From NCBI RefSeq assembly GCF_014323725.1, contig NZ_JABVED010000002.1:62001-126000 (forward strand): a stretch of DNA of 64,000 bases, in the 5' to 3' direction. The notes beneath the pieces are model-generated. The model was not told the origin of the DNA, made no database searches, and saw nothing but the letters and a program-made list of their open reading frames with translations. The translations under genes were made by a program, and so were the position numbers. The DNA is from Actinokineospora xionganensis (GTDB taxonomy: Bacteria; Actinomycetota; Actinomycetes; Mycobacteriales; Pseudonocardiaceae). Shown piece after piece: positions 14,981-24,100 of the stretch (positions are counted from its first letter, which is position 1; each line of letters begins with the position of its first letter).

Positions 14981-17413
14981 TCAGTTCCCGCCGTCGATGC
15001 TGCTCATGCTCGTCTGCGTTTCCAGGTAGTCGTCATCGAAGAGAGTGCCGGTGGTCCGCCACTGCGAGCCGCTGCGCTCTTGGTCACCACCACCACCACC
15101 GCCACCGCCGCCACCCGCCATACCGCCGCCCATCGGCATCCCGCCGCCCACTGCGGAGCCAGGCTGGCTCGCATGGTCGCCACCGGGAGTCGACTGGGCG
15201 CTGGAAAGCCCGGCCTCGCCGGGACCGGCTGCGGACGAGTCTGTCGAGGACGGATCCTCGGCGCCGCCGTCGAACACGTTGCCCGCCGCGCCCCAAGCCT
15301 GGGAGACACCACTGTCGACGCTCGCCGCGTAGGTCGCCCCCTCCACCGGACCGTGGCCGCCCGCCTGGAAACCGCTGTCTGGCGAACCGACCGGGGAACC
15401 CGTGAAGGCCGCGCCCTGGCCGCTGGATCCACCGGGTGAACCCGCCGACGCCGGGCCGTTGCCGCCCGAATCGCCCGGCGCGCCCATCGACGCCGGACCG
15501 CCTGCCACGCCCGCCGATGCCGGAGCGCCCGCTGCCGAGGCGCCCACGGGCGCGCCCAGGTCGGCCGGTCCGCCGTTGACGCCGGGAGTCGAGGAACCCG
15601 TCACCGGCTGAGCGCCTGCCGCCGATTCCGCGTAGTCGAGGGTGTAGGTGGTGGACTTCCCGGACCCGTCGTCCACGGTCACGATGACGGTGTCGGGCGC
15701 ACCCGGGTCGCGCTCCGCGGTGATCGTCAGCGGACCGTCCTGGATCACGGCCTTGCCGTCAGGACCAGCCTGTACGTGCTCCACGCCTGCTTCGGCCGAC
15801 AGCGGCTTGCCATCGGGACCCACCGTGGATCCGGGTCCACTCGGGCCGAACGCGGCGGGCTGACCGTCGGCGGTGACCGGACGTCCGTCCGGACCGATCG
15901 CGGTGGAGCCGTCCGCGAGCCCGGCCGCGGTGGCGAAATCCAGGTCGTAGGTCTTCGGGTTGCCGGTGCCATCGTCGACGGTGACCTTGACGTGGCCCTG
16001 CCCGTCCGGGCTGGCGACCTCGATGGTCCGGTCGCCTTCGGTGATCTTGACCGTCTCCGGCGTGCCGGGGCCCTGAACCAGCGAGTCCGGCTTGCCGTCG
16101 CCGTCGAGGTCGCTCGGGTCGTCTGGCTTGCCGTCGCCGTCCTTGTCCGCCGGGTTGTCTGGCTTGCCGTCGCCGTCCTTGTCCCCAGGGTTGTCGGGCT
16201 TGCCGTCCATGTTGAGGTCGCCGGGGTTATCCGGCTTCCCATCCATGTTCGCGTCGCCGGGGTTGTCGGGCTTGCCGTCGCCGTCCAGGTCGCCGGGCTT
16301 GGGCATGGGCGGCGGCTGGTAGCCGGCGTTTCCACCGGGCTGGCTGCCGCCGCCCGGGTTCTTGCCGCCCGGGTCCTTACCGCCAGGGTCCTTACCACCG
16401 GGATCTTTGCCGCCCGGGTCCTTGCCGCCCGTGTCGCCCGGGATCAGAACCGACAGCTTCGCGTACGGGTCGTGATCTCCGAACGTGTTGGTCGACAACT
16501 GCGTCCACGCCGCGATCACCGCGTCGACGGTCTGGGTCACCCGCTGCCGGAAATTGCGAATGGTCGACTGGTAGAGGTTGCACAAGTCGTCGAGGTCGTT
16601 GCAGATCTCGTTTGACCACCGGTCGTCACCCTCTTCGAGTTCGACTCGACCCGGTGTGCGCAAGTCCGACGGCGAGATGTGATCCCACTCGTAGTCGTGG
16701 TCCTCGGCCTTCTCGTATTTCGACGGCGAGTTCCGATACACGCCCATGTCGTCACCGGTGTTGACGATCTTCCACATCTCGTCCATATAGGTGCTGTACT
16801 GCGCACGGCTGACCGAGTCGGTGTCACCGTCGCTATTGCCGCCAAGCCCGGCGTATTTCTCCACCAAAGGCTTGCCGCCGTCGCTCTGATCGGCGAAGTT
16901 CGCAAGCTTCTCGATCACCTCGTTGGTCGCGGTGCTGGCGCCCGCGAGGTGGTCACGCAATTGTGTGAGCATCGTGTTGTAACTGGCGGTCGCGGCCTTC
17001 ATCTCGTTGATCTTGGTGACCGCGTTCTCGCCCGCCTTGCTGTCCCACGCCACGGCGAGCTTGGTGGTGGCGTCGGCGATGGCCGCGTCGATGCCGTGCG
17101 CGGCCTTGGTGAGCTGGTCCAGCCGACCACGGGCCCCGGTCATCATGCCCCAGCTGATGATCTTGAGCTTGTAGAGGCCGCCGCCGGGCTCGGTGCGCTC
17201 TTCCTCACCGTCACCCCAGGCCTTTTCGCTCCACTTGCCCTGGCAGGCCGGGTGATTGCGCCACCGGTCGTAGAGAAAGCCGAGTTTCGTCTTGTCCATC
17301 ATGCCCGCGAACCGCTCGAGCCTGCGCAGCTTGGCCTCGGAGGTGTCGTCCGGGTGCGCGGTCGGGGTGCTGAGCGCGTTCAGGATGTCAGCGACTACTG
17401 GGCTTGGCGCCAT
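14981..17413 (-). CDS. Large ESX-associated protein with calcium-loop repeats, paralogue B
   Basis: An 810-aa protein. Residues 1-320 are helical and share FLYDRWRNHPACQGKW, SPSDLRTPGRVEL and NEICNDLDDLCNLYQ-type landmarks with the 474-aa paralogue. Residues 329-353 are five GGKDP/GGKNP repeats. Residues 375-446 hold six 12-residue units of the DLDGDGKPDNPG type, which match calcium-binding thrombospondin type-3-like loops. Two similar beta units follow (TEGDRTIEVASPDGQGHVKV; TAERDPGAPDTVIVTVDDG). A Gly/Ala/Ser-rich linker leads to GGMPMGGGMAGGG and the conserved tail QWRTTGTLFDDDYL. No signal peptide is visible, so export would need another route; ESX is the obvious one. It begins 1 bp after the small gene at 17415. 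Confidence 0.65.
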   Translation of the reverse strand: MAPSPVVADILNALSTPTAHPDDTSEAKLRRLERFAGMMDKTKLGFLYDRWRNHPACQGKWSEKAWGDGEEERTEPGGGLYKLKIISWGMMTGARGRLDQLTKAAHGIDAAIADATTKLAVAWDSKAGENAVTKINEMKAATASYNTMLTQLRDHLAGASTATNEVIEKLANFADQSDGGKPLVEKYAGLGGNSDGDTDSVSRAQYSTYMDEMWKIVNTGDDMGVYRNSPSKYEKAEDHDYEWDHISPSDLRTPGRVELEEGDDRWSNEICNDLDDLCNLYQSTIRNFRQRVTQTVDAVIAAWTQLSTNTFGDHDPYAKLSVLIPGDTGGKDPGGKDPGGKDPGGKDPGGKNPGGGSQPGGNAGYQPPPMPKPGDLDGDGKPDNPGDANMDGKPDNPGDLNMDGKPDNPGDKDGDGKPDNPADKDGDGKPDDPSDLDGDGKPDSLVQGPGTPETVKITEGDRTIEVASPDGQGHVKVTVDDGTGNPKTYDLDFATAAGLADGSTAIGPDGRPVTADGQPAAFGPSGPGSTVGPDGKPLSAEAGVEHVQAGPDGKAVIQDGPLTITAERDPGAPDTVIVTVDDGSGKSTTYTLDYAESAAGAQPVTGSSTPGVNGGPADLGAPVGASAAGAPASAGVAGGPASMGAPGDSGGNGPASAGSPGGSSGQGAAFTGSPVGSPDSGFQAGGHGPVEGATYAASVDSGVSQAWGAAGNVFDGGAEDPSSTDSSAAGPGEAGLSSAQSTPGGDHASQPGSAVGGGMPMGGGMAGGGGGGGGGGDQERSGSQWRTTGTLFDDDYLETQTSMSSIDGGN
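16085..16291 (-). repeat. Six 12-residue DxDGDGxPD-type repeats
   Basis: Codons 375-443 of the 810-aa protein. Units are DLDGDGKPDNPG, DANMDGKPDNPG, DLNMDGKPDNPG, DKDGDGKPDNPA, DKDGDGKPDDPS and DLDGDGKPDSLV. The DNA is correspondingly repetitive with a 36-bp period. In units 2 and 3 the second calcium-ligand position is changed (NM in place of DG). Confidence 0.85.
16355..16429 (-). repeat. Five GGKDP-type pentapeptide repeats
   Basis: Codons 329-353 of the 810-aa protein encode four GGKDP units and one GGKNP. The 15-bp DNA period varies at third positions, so the copies are not recent slippage products alone. It acts as a charged flexible linker between the helical part and the calcium-loop repeats. 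Confidence 0.8.
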
Positions 17414-17414
17414 C

Positions 17415-17738
17415 TCACTTGCCCCCGGCCTTGTTCAGGTTCCACGTGTTGTCGATATCGGTTTCCTTGGTCGCCTTCGAGGAACTGGTCAGCAGACTGG
17501 AGGCGTCGGCGCAGAATTTCTGCGCCTTCCCGACCGACGTGGCAAGCGCCTTGACAGCGGCGTCGAACGAGGTGAATGCGCGCGCTCCGTCCGGAGTGCC
17601 GCCGAAATGCTCAGCCTTAAGCCCGTCGCCACTGGCGTACTTCTGCACCTCGGCCAGTGCCAGAGCAAGACTGTTCATGTCCGCGGCCACGGCAGCCACG
17701 CCATCGTGGTCCATGTCCAATACTTCGTCGCGCGCCAC
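17415..17738 (-). CDS. Small helical WXG100/EspC-like protein
   Basis: A 107-aa all-helical protein: DHDGVAAVAADMNSLALALA, a loop KAEHFGGTPDGARAF, then a second helix region to NTWNLNKAGGK. It matches the plan of the protein at 14212, including the F-G in the central loop. The GTG at 17738 is preceded by GGAGG-type purine stretches (two of them within 20 bp); the frame upstream is open but has no site. The gene stands directly before the 810-aa protein, repeating the small-then-large pairing. Probably an ESX substrate or partner; the secretion role is inferred. Confidence 0.62.
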   Translation of the reverse strand: MARDEVLDMDHDGVAAVAADMNSLALALAEVQKYASGDGLKAEHFGGTPDGARAFTSFDAAVKALATSVGKAQKFCADASSLLTSSSKATKETDIDNTWNLNKAGGK

Positions 17739-17780
17739 TGCTCCCCCTACCTCCTGCTCGACTGTCCCCGGTTCGACGTA

Positions 17781-17801
17781 CGGCACCACCAATCGGTGCC
17801 G
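17781..17801. promoter_or_regulatory. Inverted repeat upstream of the ESX-associated gene run
   Basis: CGGCACC and GGTGCCG are perfect 7-bp arms around a 7-nt loop. The repeat lies between the end of the small membrane protein (17873) and the first gene of the 17738-12436 run. It could be an operator of that run or a weak terminator of the gene before it; no T-tract follows, which favours an operator. The rest of 17739-17872 shows nothing else I can name. Confidence 0.35.
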
Positions 17802-17872
17802 TCGCGTACGCAAAGACCCCTACCGCTATGCGGAACTGTATCGAGAGACCGCAAATCCCGAAGGCGGAACGC

Positions 17873-18163
17873 CTAAAGGCCCGGGGGTGGCAGCGGTGGC
17901 GGACCCGGGTGCGGCGGCGGCGGAAATCCCGGTGGCGGCTGCGACGGATAGCCCGGCTGCGGATACGGCTGCTGCGAGAGACCACCCGACGGCGGATGCT
18001 GCTGCGCGGGATACCCCGGCGGCCGCGGGTACGGCTGCTGCGGGTATCCCGGCGGCGGGTGGCCGGGCGGCTGCCTGGCCTTCGTCTTGTTGTTCGACGT
18101 GATGACGATCGGCACCACGATCGCTGCGACGACCAGGAGGATGATCAGGGTGAGCGCGGACAT
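17873..18163 (-). CDS. Single-helix membrane protein with proline-rich tail
   Basis: A 96-aa protein. One transmembrane helix is visible near the start (LTLIILLVVAAIVVPIVI, about 4-21). The remainder is a Pro/Gly/Tyr/Gln tail with repeated QQPYP and PGYP units, like the tail of the protein at 11278. Codon use is normal for the window. It follows a 31-aa membrane peptide and glmM on the same strand. Function unknown. Confidence 0.6.
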   Translation of the reverse strand: MSALTLIILLVVAAIVVPIVITSNNKTKARQPPGHPPPGYPQQPYPRPPGYPAQQHPPSGGLSQQPYPQPGYPSQPPPGFPPPPHPGPPPLPPPGL

Positions 18164-18183
18164 GCGCCCAGTTTCGCAGTCGG

Positions 18184-18279
18184 TCAGCGGCGAGAGGCGC
18201 GGCGGGCGGCGATTATGCCGCCGATGATGAAGATCCCGAGCACGATCAGGATCAGCGCTTCGCTCAGGCCCAGGCTCAT
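18184..18279 (-). CDS. Small 31-residue membrane protein
   Basis: A short frame directly after glmM (4-bp gap) encodes MSLGLSEALILIVLGIFIIG followed by GIIAARRASRR. One hydrophobic helix and a basic C-terminus are the pattern of real single-pass small proteins. The position as second gene of a glmM transcript and the clean ATG support it. A role beside glmM in wall precursor synthesis is only a guess. Confidence 0.55.
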   Translation of the reverse strand: MSLGLSEALILIVLGIFIIGGIIAARRASRR

Positions 18280-18283
18280 GGGC

Positions 18284-19618
18284 TCACACTACGTCGGCGA
18301 CAACCTTGGACAGGCGCTCGGCCGCGGACTGGGCGGTCTCGTGGGTGGGGGCTTCGACCATCACCCGAACGAGTTGTTCGGTGCCCGACGGGCGCAGGAG
18401 GACGCGGCCGGTGTCGCCGAGTTCGGCTTCCACCGCCGCGACTGCCTCGCTGACCTGCGAAGACGCGGCGACCGTTGCCTTGTCTGCGACCTTGACGTTG
18501 ATCAGGACCTGGGGCAGCTGGGTCATCACGCCCGCCAACTCGGCCAGGGACTTGCCGGTGGCGGCGACCCTGGCCATCAGCCGCATGGCGGTCAGGAGGC
18601 CGTCGCCGGTCGTGGCGTAGCCGGGGAGCAGGACGTGGCCGGACTGCTCGCCGCCGAGGGAGTAGCCGCCGTTGCGGATTTCCTCCAGGACGTAGCGGTC
18701 GCCGACGGCGGTGGTGCGCAGGGCGATGCCCGCGTCGCGCATGGCCAGGTGCAGGCCGAGGTTGCTCATGACGGTCACCACAAGGGTGTCCTCGACGAGT
18801 TCGCCCGCGTCCTTCATGGCCAGCGCGAGGACGGCCATGATGTGGTCGCCGTCGATGACGTTGCCCGCGCTGTCCACGGCGAGGCAGCGGTCGGCGTCGC
18901 CGTCGTGGGCGATGCCCAGGTCGGCGCCTTCGGCGAGGACGGCCTCGCGGAGCTGGTCGAGGTGGGTGGAACCGCAGCCGTCGTTGATGTTCTCGCCGTC
19001 GGGCAGGGCGTGGATGGCGATGACCTCGGCGCCCGCCTCGCGGTAGGCCTGCGGGGCAGCGGCCCAGGCCGCGCCGTTCGCGCAGTCGACGACGACCCGC
19101 AGGCCGTCGAGACGATTCGGGATGGACTTGAGCAGGTGCGCCACGTAGCGGTCGTGCGCGTCGGCGATGTCGTAGACGCGGCCGACGCCCGCGCCGGTCG
19201 GACGGGGAGCGGTGCTGTTGAGGCCCGCTTCGATCTCGTCCTCGATGGCGTCGGCGAGCTTGTGCCCGCCCGCGGCGAAAAGCTTGATGCCGTTGTCCGG
19301 CATGGGGTTGTGCGAGGCGGAGATCATCACGCCCAGGTCGGCGCCGAGTTCGGCGACCAGGTGGGCGACGCCCGGGGTGGGCAGCACGCCGACCTGCATG
19401 ACATCGGCGCCCGCGGAGGCGAGTCCCGCGCACACGGCGGCCTGCAGCATCTCACCGCTGGCGCGCGGATCGCGTCCCACAACGGCTACGGGTCGGTGGG
19501 AGCGGTCGTGTTCCGCGAGGACCCGCGCCGCGGAGGCGGCGATGGCGAGTGCCAGCTCCGGGCTCAGGTCGGAGTTCGCGAGGCCACGCACTCCATCGGT
19601 ACCGAACAGCCGTGCCAT
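18284..19618 (-). CDS. glmM: Phosphoglucosamine mutase
   Basis: A 444-aa enzyme that converts glucosamine-6-phosphate to glucosamine-1-phosphate in UDP-GlcNAc synthesis, working after GlmS. The ATG at 19618 begins [21 protein letters not shown] stands 10 bp upstream. The catalytic phosphoserine loop is [14 protein letters not shown], the metal site is [12 protein letters not shown], and the sugar loop is [11 protein letters not shown]. The C-terminal phosphate site is [15 protein letters not shown]. It is separated from rpsI by a strong terminator, so it has its own promoter in the 50 bp upstream. Confidence 0.96.
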   Translation of the reverse strand: MARLFGTDGVRGLANSDLSPELALAIAASAARVLAEHDRSHRPVAVVGRDPRASGEMLQAAVCAGLASAGADVMQVGVLPTPGVAHLVAELGADLGVMISASHNPMPDNGIKLFAAGGHKLADAIEDEIEAGLNSTAPRPTGAGVGRVYDIADAHDRYVAHLLKSIPNRLDGLRVVVDCANGAAWAAAPQAYREAGAEVIAIHALPDGENINDGCGSTHLDQLREAVLAEGADLGIAHDGDADRCLAVDSAGNVIDGDHIMAVLALAMKDAGELVEDTLVVTVMSNLGLHLAMRDAGIALRTTAVGDRYVLEEIRNGGYSLGGEQSGHVLLPGYATTGDGLLTAMRLMARVAATGKSLAELAGVMTQLPQVLINVKVADKATVAASSQVSEAVAAVEAELGDTGRVLLRPSGTEQLVRVMVEAPTHETAQSAAERLSKVVADVV

Positions 19619-19668
19619 CGTCGGAGAACCTCCGCTGCGCTGGGGAGAGGGAGAAAGCGGTGAAAAGA

Positions 19669-19705
19669 CCGGCGGGAGCAGCATCGAACGTGCTGCTCCC
19701 GCCGG
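19669..19705 (-). terminator. Rho-independent terminator of rplM-rpsI
   Basis: A perfect 15-bp stem (CCGGCGGGAGCAGCA and its complement) with a 7-nt loop lies 27 bp after the rpsI stop. On the minus strand it is followed by a T-rich run (TCTTTTC). It isolates the ribosomal pair from glmM. Confidence 0.85.
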
Positions 19706-19731
19706 GTCGTGCGTGTGGCTGACGCGCAGGG

Positions 19732-20340
19732 TCAGCGCTTGCTGTACTGAGGCGCCTTGCGGGCCTTCTTCAGACCGTACTTCTTACGCTCCTTGGCCCG
19801 CGGGTCACGGGTCAGGAAGCCGGCCTTCTTCAGGGGCGGGCGGTCCTCGCTGTCCAGCTCGATCAGCGCGCGGGCGATCGCCAGGCGCAGCGCACCGGCC
19901 TGGCCGGTGATGCCGCCGCCGTGCAGGTTGGCGCGGATGTCGAAGGACTCGGGCTTCTCGACCAGCACCAGGGGCTCACGGATGAGCTGCTGGTGGACCT
20001 TGTTCGGGAAGTACTCCTCAAGGGACTTGCCGTTGAGGAGGAACTTGCCGGTGCCCGGGGTGAACCGGACGCGGACGATGGCCTGCTTGCGGCGGCCGAC
20101 CGTTTGCGCGGTCTCCGGGGTCAGGTGCGGGATCGCCGGAGCGTCCGCGGCCTCTTCGGCGACGGGAGCCTCGTCGGCGACGACGGGGGCTTCCTCGGCG
20201 ACGGCCTCGTCAGCGACGGGAGCGTCGGCCTCGACGGCCTCGGTCTCCGCTGCCTCGGTCTCGACGGCCGCGGGGGCTTCGTCGGTCTCGACGGCGGCGA
20301 CGGCCTCGTCGGTCTCGGGGGTCACGGCGTCCTCACTCAC
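19732..20340 (-). CDS. rpsI: 30S ribosomal protein S9 with acidic N-terminal extension
   Basis: A 202-aa S9. The ribosomal core starts near residue 80 ([20 protein letters not shown]) and ends with the diagnostic basic tail RKAPQYSKR that reaches the P-site. Residues 1-75 are a low-complexity Glu/Ala/Val extension with repeated ETEA and DEAPVA units. Typical S9 has about 130-150 residues. The start codon overlaps the rplM stop by 4 bp. The extension is probably disordered and its role is not known. Confidence 0.95.
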   Translation of the reverse strand: MSEDAVTPETDEAVAAVETDEAPAAVETEAAETEAVEADAPVADEAVAEEAPVVADEAPVAEEAADAPAIPHLTPETAQTVGRRKQAIVRVRFTPGTGKFLLNGKSLEEYFPNKVHQQLIREPLVLVEKPESFDIRANLHGGGITGQAGALRLAIARALIELDSEDRPPLKKAGFLTRDPRAKERKKYGLKKARKAPQYSKR

Positions 20341-20780
20341 TTGACGACCTTCGCAATCTCGAACGGCTTGGGGAGCTGGGCGGCGTGCGGGTGATCAGGG
20401 CCTGCGTAGACCTTGAGCTTCTTACCCTGGGCGCGGCCGAGCTTGGTCTTCGGCAGCATGCCCTTGACGACCTTTTCCAGCAGCCGGTCGGGGCGAGAGT
20501 CGATCAGTTCACCGAACGACTGCTTGCGCAGACCGCCCGGGTAACCGCTGTGTCGGTAGGCGAACGCCTGGTCCCGCTTGTTGCCGGTCAGGAGGACCTT
20601 CTCGGCGTTCACGATGACGACGAAGTCGCCAGTGTCCATGTGGGGGGCGAACGTGGGCTTGTGCTTGCCTCGCAGGAGCGTGGCAACATGCGTCGCGAGA
20701 CGGCCGAGCACCACGTCCTCGGCATCGATCACGTGCCAGGCGCGGTCGACCTCGCCGGGCTTAGGGCTGTACGTGGGCAC
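20337..20780 (-). CDS. rplM: 50S ribosomal protein L13
   Basis: A 147-aa protein of normal length. Visible signatures are [37 protein letters not shown], and [14 protein letters not shown]. The GTG start at 20780 has GAGG 7 nt upstream. It forms a two-gene operon with rpsI, as in almost all bacteria. It binds 23S rRNA early in assembly. Confidence 0.97.
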   Translation of the reverse strand: MPTYSPKPGEVDRAWHVIDAEDVVLGRLATHVATLLRGKHKPTFAPHMDTGDFVVIVNAEKVLLTGNKRDQAFAYRHSGYPGGLRKQSFGELIDSRPDRLLEKVVKGMLPKTKLGRAQGKKLKVYAGPDHPHAAQLPKPFEIAKVVK

Positions 20781-20829
20781 GGGTCTACCTCATCGTCAAC
20801 TTGCGTCATGGGTGTGCGTGCGGGCCTCA

Positions 20830-20853
20830 CCTCTGGATGGGGTCACCCAGAGG
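20830..20853 (-). promoter_or_regulatory. Leader hairpin upstream of rplM
   Basis: CCTCTGG and CCAGAGG pair around a 10-nt loop, 50 bp before the rplM start. A hairpin in this place could serve autoregulation by L13, but there is no direct evidence. The remainder of 20781-21147 must contain the rplM promoter (minus) and the promoter of the AfsR-like gene (plus); I see no clear -35/-10 pair. The stretch near 20910-20940 is locally AT-richer. Confidence 0.35.
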
Positions 20854-21147
20854 CGCGCAACGCGGCTCGACTCGCGTTCGACCAGTCGAGCAATGCGCCC
20901 CGCGCCGCACAACAAAGTAAGAAGATACCGGGTGGCACACCGCAGGGTCAAAACGGGTCCCCCAGGGTGTCCCTGGCATGCGGATCGCCACGCTCAGCGA
21001 TCACCCGCGCACGATTCCGACCACCGCTCGCACCCCCAGGGCGAGCGGCGGCCGGAGCCGGGCACGAAGTGCCCTTGACCGCAAGCATCTGCGACCATCC
21101 CTGCGGGCGTCTTGGACAAACCTTGAATCCGCTGGTCGGAGGGTTGA

Positions 21148-24100
21148 TTGGAATTCAGGCTGTTCGGTCCCGTCGAGGCCTGGTCGGATGGACGGCGCCT
21201 CGACGTCGGACACACGCGGCAACAACTCGTCCTGGTGGCGCTCCTGGTGGACACCGGCACGCCGGTCTCGGCGGACACGCTGGTCGAGCGGGTATGGGGA
21301 GATCAACCCCCGCTGCGGGCGACGTCCAGGCTCTATAGCTATGTGTCCCGACTGCGCTCAATCCTCGGCGCCGCGATCACGCGCGAGCGGGGCGGATATG
21401 TGATCGATGCCTCCTCCACTGAGGTGGACGTCCACCGGTATGAGGATCTGCTCACCGACGCGGGCCGCGCCAAGGGCGAGGCGGCGGTCGCCCTGTTGGA
21501 CGAGGCGGCGCGACTTTGGCGAGGAACTCCCTTCGCCGGATTCGACGCCCCCTGGCTGGTCGCACTCCGGGAGTCGCTCGAACGGCGGCGACGGGGAGCC
21601 GACCTCGATCGCGCGGAACTTCTGCTCGACCTCGGACGGCACCACGACCTGCTCCCCGGGATGCTCGACCGCGCCGCCGCGGACCCCTTGGACGAGCGAG
21701 CGTGCGCCCAGCTGATGCTCGTGCTGTACCGCCTGGGCAGGCAGGCCGAGGCGCTGACGCACTACGAGGGCATGCGGCAGCGGCTGGCCGACGAACTGGG
21801 GGTCGACCCGGGCGCGCCCCTGCGCGAGCTCCACCTCCGCATCCTCCGACTCGACCCGGCATTGACCGGACCGGTGGGCTCCCGCCCCCGCGGCGGGGGC
21901 CGGGTGGCGCAACTGCCCGGCGACGTGAGCGCGTTCAGCGGTCGGAAGTCCGACCTCCGCCGGCTCGACGCAGTCCGCGGCGCCGTCTCGCCGACCGCGG
22001 TCGCGATCGCGGTGATCACCGGGTCCGCGGGCATCGGCAAGACCGCTCTGGCGGTGCACTGGGCCCACCGGATCCGCGACGACTACCCGGACGGACAGCT
22101 GTTCATCGACCTGCGCGGCCACGCACAGGCGCCACCGGTGGCGCCGCGCGACGCGCTGTCGCAGTTCCTCCGGGCGCTGGGAGTGGCGGCGGACAAGATC
22201 CCCACCGAGCTGGACGAGGCGTCGTCGCTGTTCCGCAGCATGCTCGCGGGCACCCGGACGATCGTGGTGCTCGACAACGCGGCGGACGCCGACCAGGTGC
22301 GCAGACTGCTCCCGGGCGACCCCGGGACGCTGGTGCTGATCACGAGCCGCAACCGGCTGGGCGGCTTGGTGGCGCGCGAGGGCGCGTACGCCGTCGGGCT
22401 CGACGTGCTGGAGCGCGACGACGCACGGGTCCTGCTTGAGGGCATGCTGACCCGCCCGAGAGTCGAGGCGGAATCGGCGGCGGCCGAAGAACTCGCACGG
22501 CTGTGCGCGTACCTGCCCCTCGCGCTGCGGATCGCGGGCGCCTCGCTCGCGGGCGACCCCGACCGCGGCATCGCGGACTACGTCACGGAACTCCGCGCCG
22601 GGAACGTCGTGAGCGCGCTGCGCATCGACGGCGACGAGGACACCGCCGTCCGGGCGGCGTTCGACCTGTCCTACGCCGCGCTGTCCGAGCAGGCCAAGCG
22701 CCAGTTCGCGCTGCTCGGCCTGGTCCCGGGCAACGACTTCACCGCGGCGGCCGCCGCCGCGCTCGCGGACACGACGACCGACGCGAGCGCGCGGGCACTC
22801 GACGAACTCGCGGCCGCGCACCTGACCAGGCGCAAGACCGACAGCCGCTACACCTTCCACGACCTGCTCGGCGCCTATGCGGCCGATCTCGCGGCGCGAC
22901 AGCCGGACCACGGCGCGGCGTGGCTGCGGTTGTGCGCCTGGTATCAGCACAACCTCGACGCCGCCACGGCGTTCGAGGTGCCGCGGTTTCGGCTTTCGGC
23001 GGGCGGCGGGCCGATCCGGTTCGCCAGTGCCCGAGAGGCGAAGACGTGGCTGGACCAGGAGTACCGCAATGTCACCGCCGCGGTCGTCCGCGCGAGCGAG
23101 ACGGGGCCTGAGGAGTTCGCCTGGTGCGCGGCCGACGCGATCCGGCTCCACCTCAGCCGGAACCTTCACTATCCACAGTGGACCACGGTGGTCGAGGCGG
23201 GCAGACGCGCCGCGGTGAAGGCGGGCGACCGCCGGGCCGAGGGTGTGATGCTGCAGAGCCAGGGCAGCCTCCACGGCTACCTCGGTGAGAGCGAAGCCTG
23301 CATGGCGGACCAACTCGCCGCGCTCGAATGTTTCGAGGAGTGCGGTTTCGGCGTCGGGGCGGCGAGCGCGCTGAGCAACATCGGTGTCACCTATGACGAT
23401 CTCGGGCAGCCACGGAAGGCCGCACGGTCCCTGCATCAAGGGCTCGCGCTGGCGCGCAAGCACGGGATGACGGTCCTCGTGGGCAAGACGCTGGCGAACC
23501 TCAGCACGGCGCACGCCAATCTCGGCGAACTGGCCGAAGCCGTGAGCTGCGCGAGCGAATGCATCGCGATGGACGGACCGGACGCGGCGGCCGACATCCG
23601 GGGCGCGGCGATGATCAGCCGCGGCGGGGCCTACCGGCTGCTTGGCGAGTACGACGCCGCGTTCGCGGATCTGCACGCGGGAAGCGCGCTGGTGAGCGTC
23701 CGGTATGGACCTCGCGGGGAGTTCGAGTCGGCCCGCTGCCACGCGGCGACCGGCGCGCTCGACCTGGCACTGCGCCATGCGGAACAGGCGGTGCGGCTCA
23801 GCGAGAAGCTCGCCGATCCGCGCGAGATGATCATTTCGCGGGCGACGCTGGGGGATGTCCTGGTGCTGCGCGGGCAGGTCCGGGACGCGATGGCGCACCA
23901 CGAACAAGCCGTCCAGCTGGCGGCGGAATCAAAACAACACGGGTATGGCGCCGACGCACGGACCAGCCTGGCCAGGGCGATGCTCCACCTCGGCGACGCC
24001 GCGGCCGCGGGAGACGAGGCCGAGTCGGCGCTCAAGGTGGCACGAGAACTGGAACTCACGATCGTGCGGTGCCGCGCTCACAGCGTTCTCGCCCAGGTGA

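Noticed and set aside
16085-16429. CRISPR-like array
   Set aside because: The DNA is periodic (36 and 15 bp) but it is coding and has no unique spacers.
14981-17413. Collagen or PE-PGRS protein
   Set aside because: Glycine is abundant only in the linker near the end. The main part is helical, and the DGDGKPD units match calcium loops, not PGRS GGA/GGN repeats.
21358-23907. 849-codon open frame on the minus strand
   Set aside because: It is antisense to the AfsR-like regulator, which has clear BTAD, NB-ARC and TPR domains. The antisense product is Arg/Gly/His-rich low-complexity sequence typical of GC-rich shadow frames.
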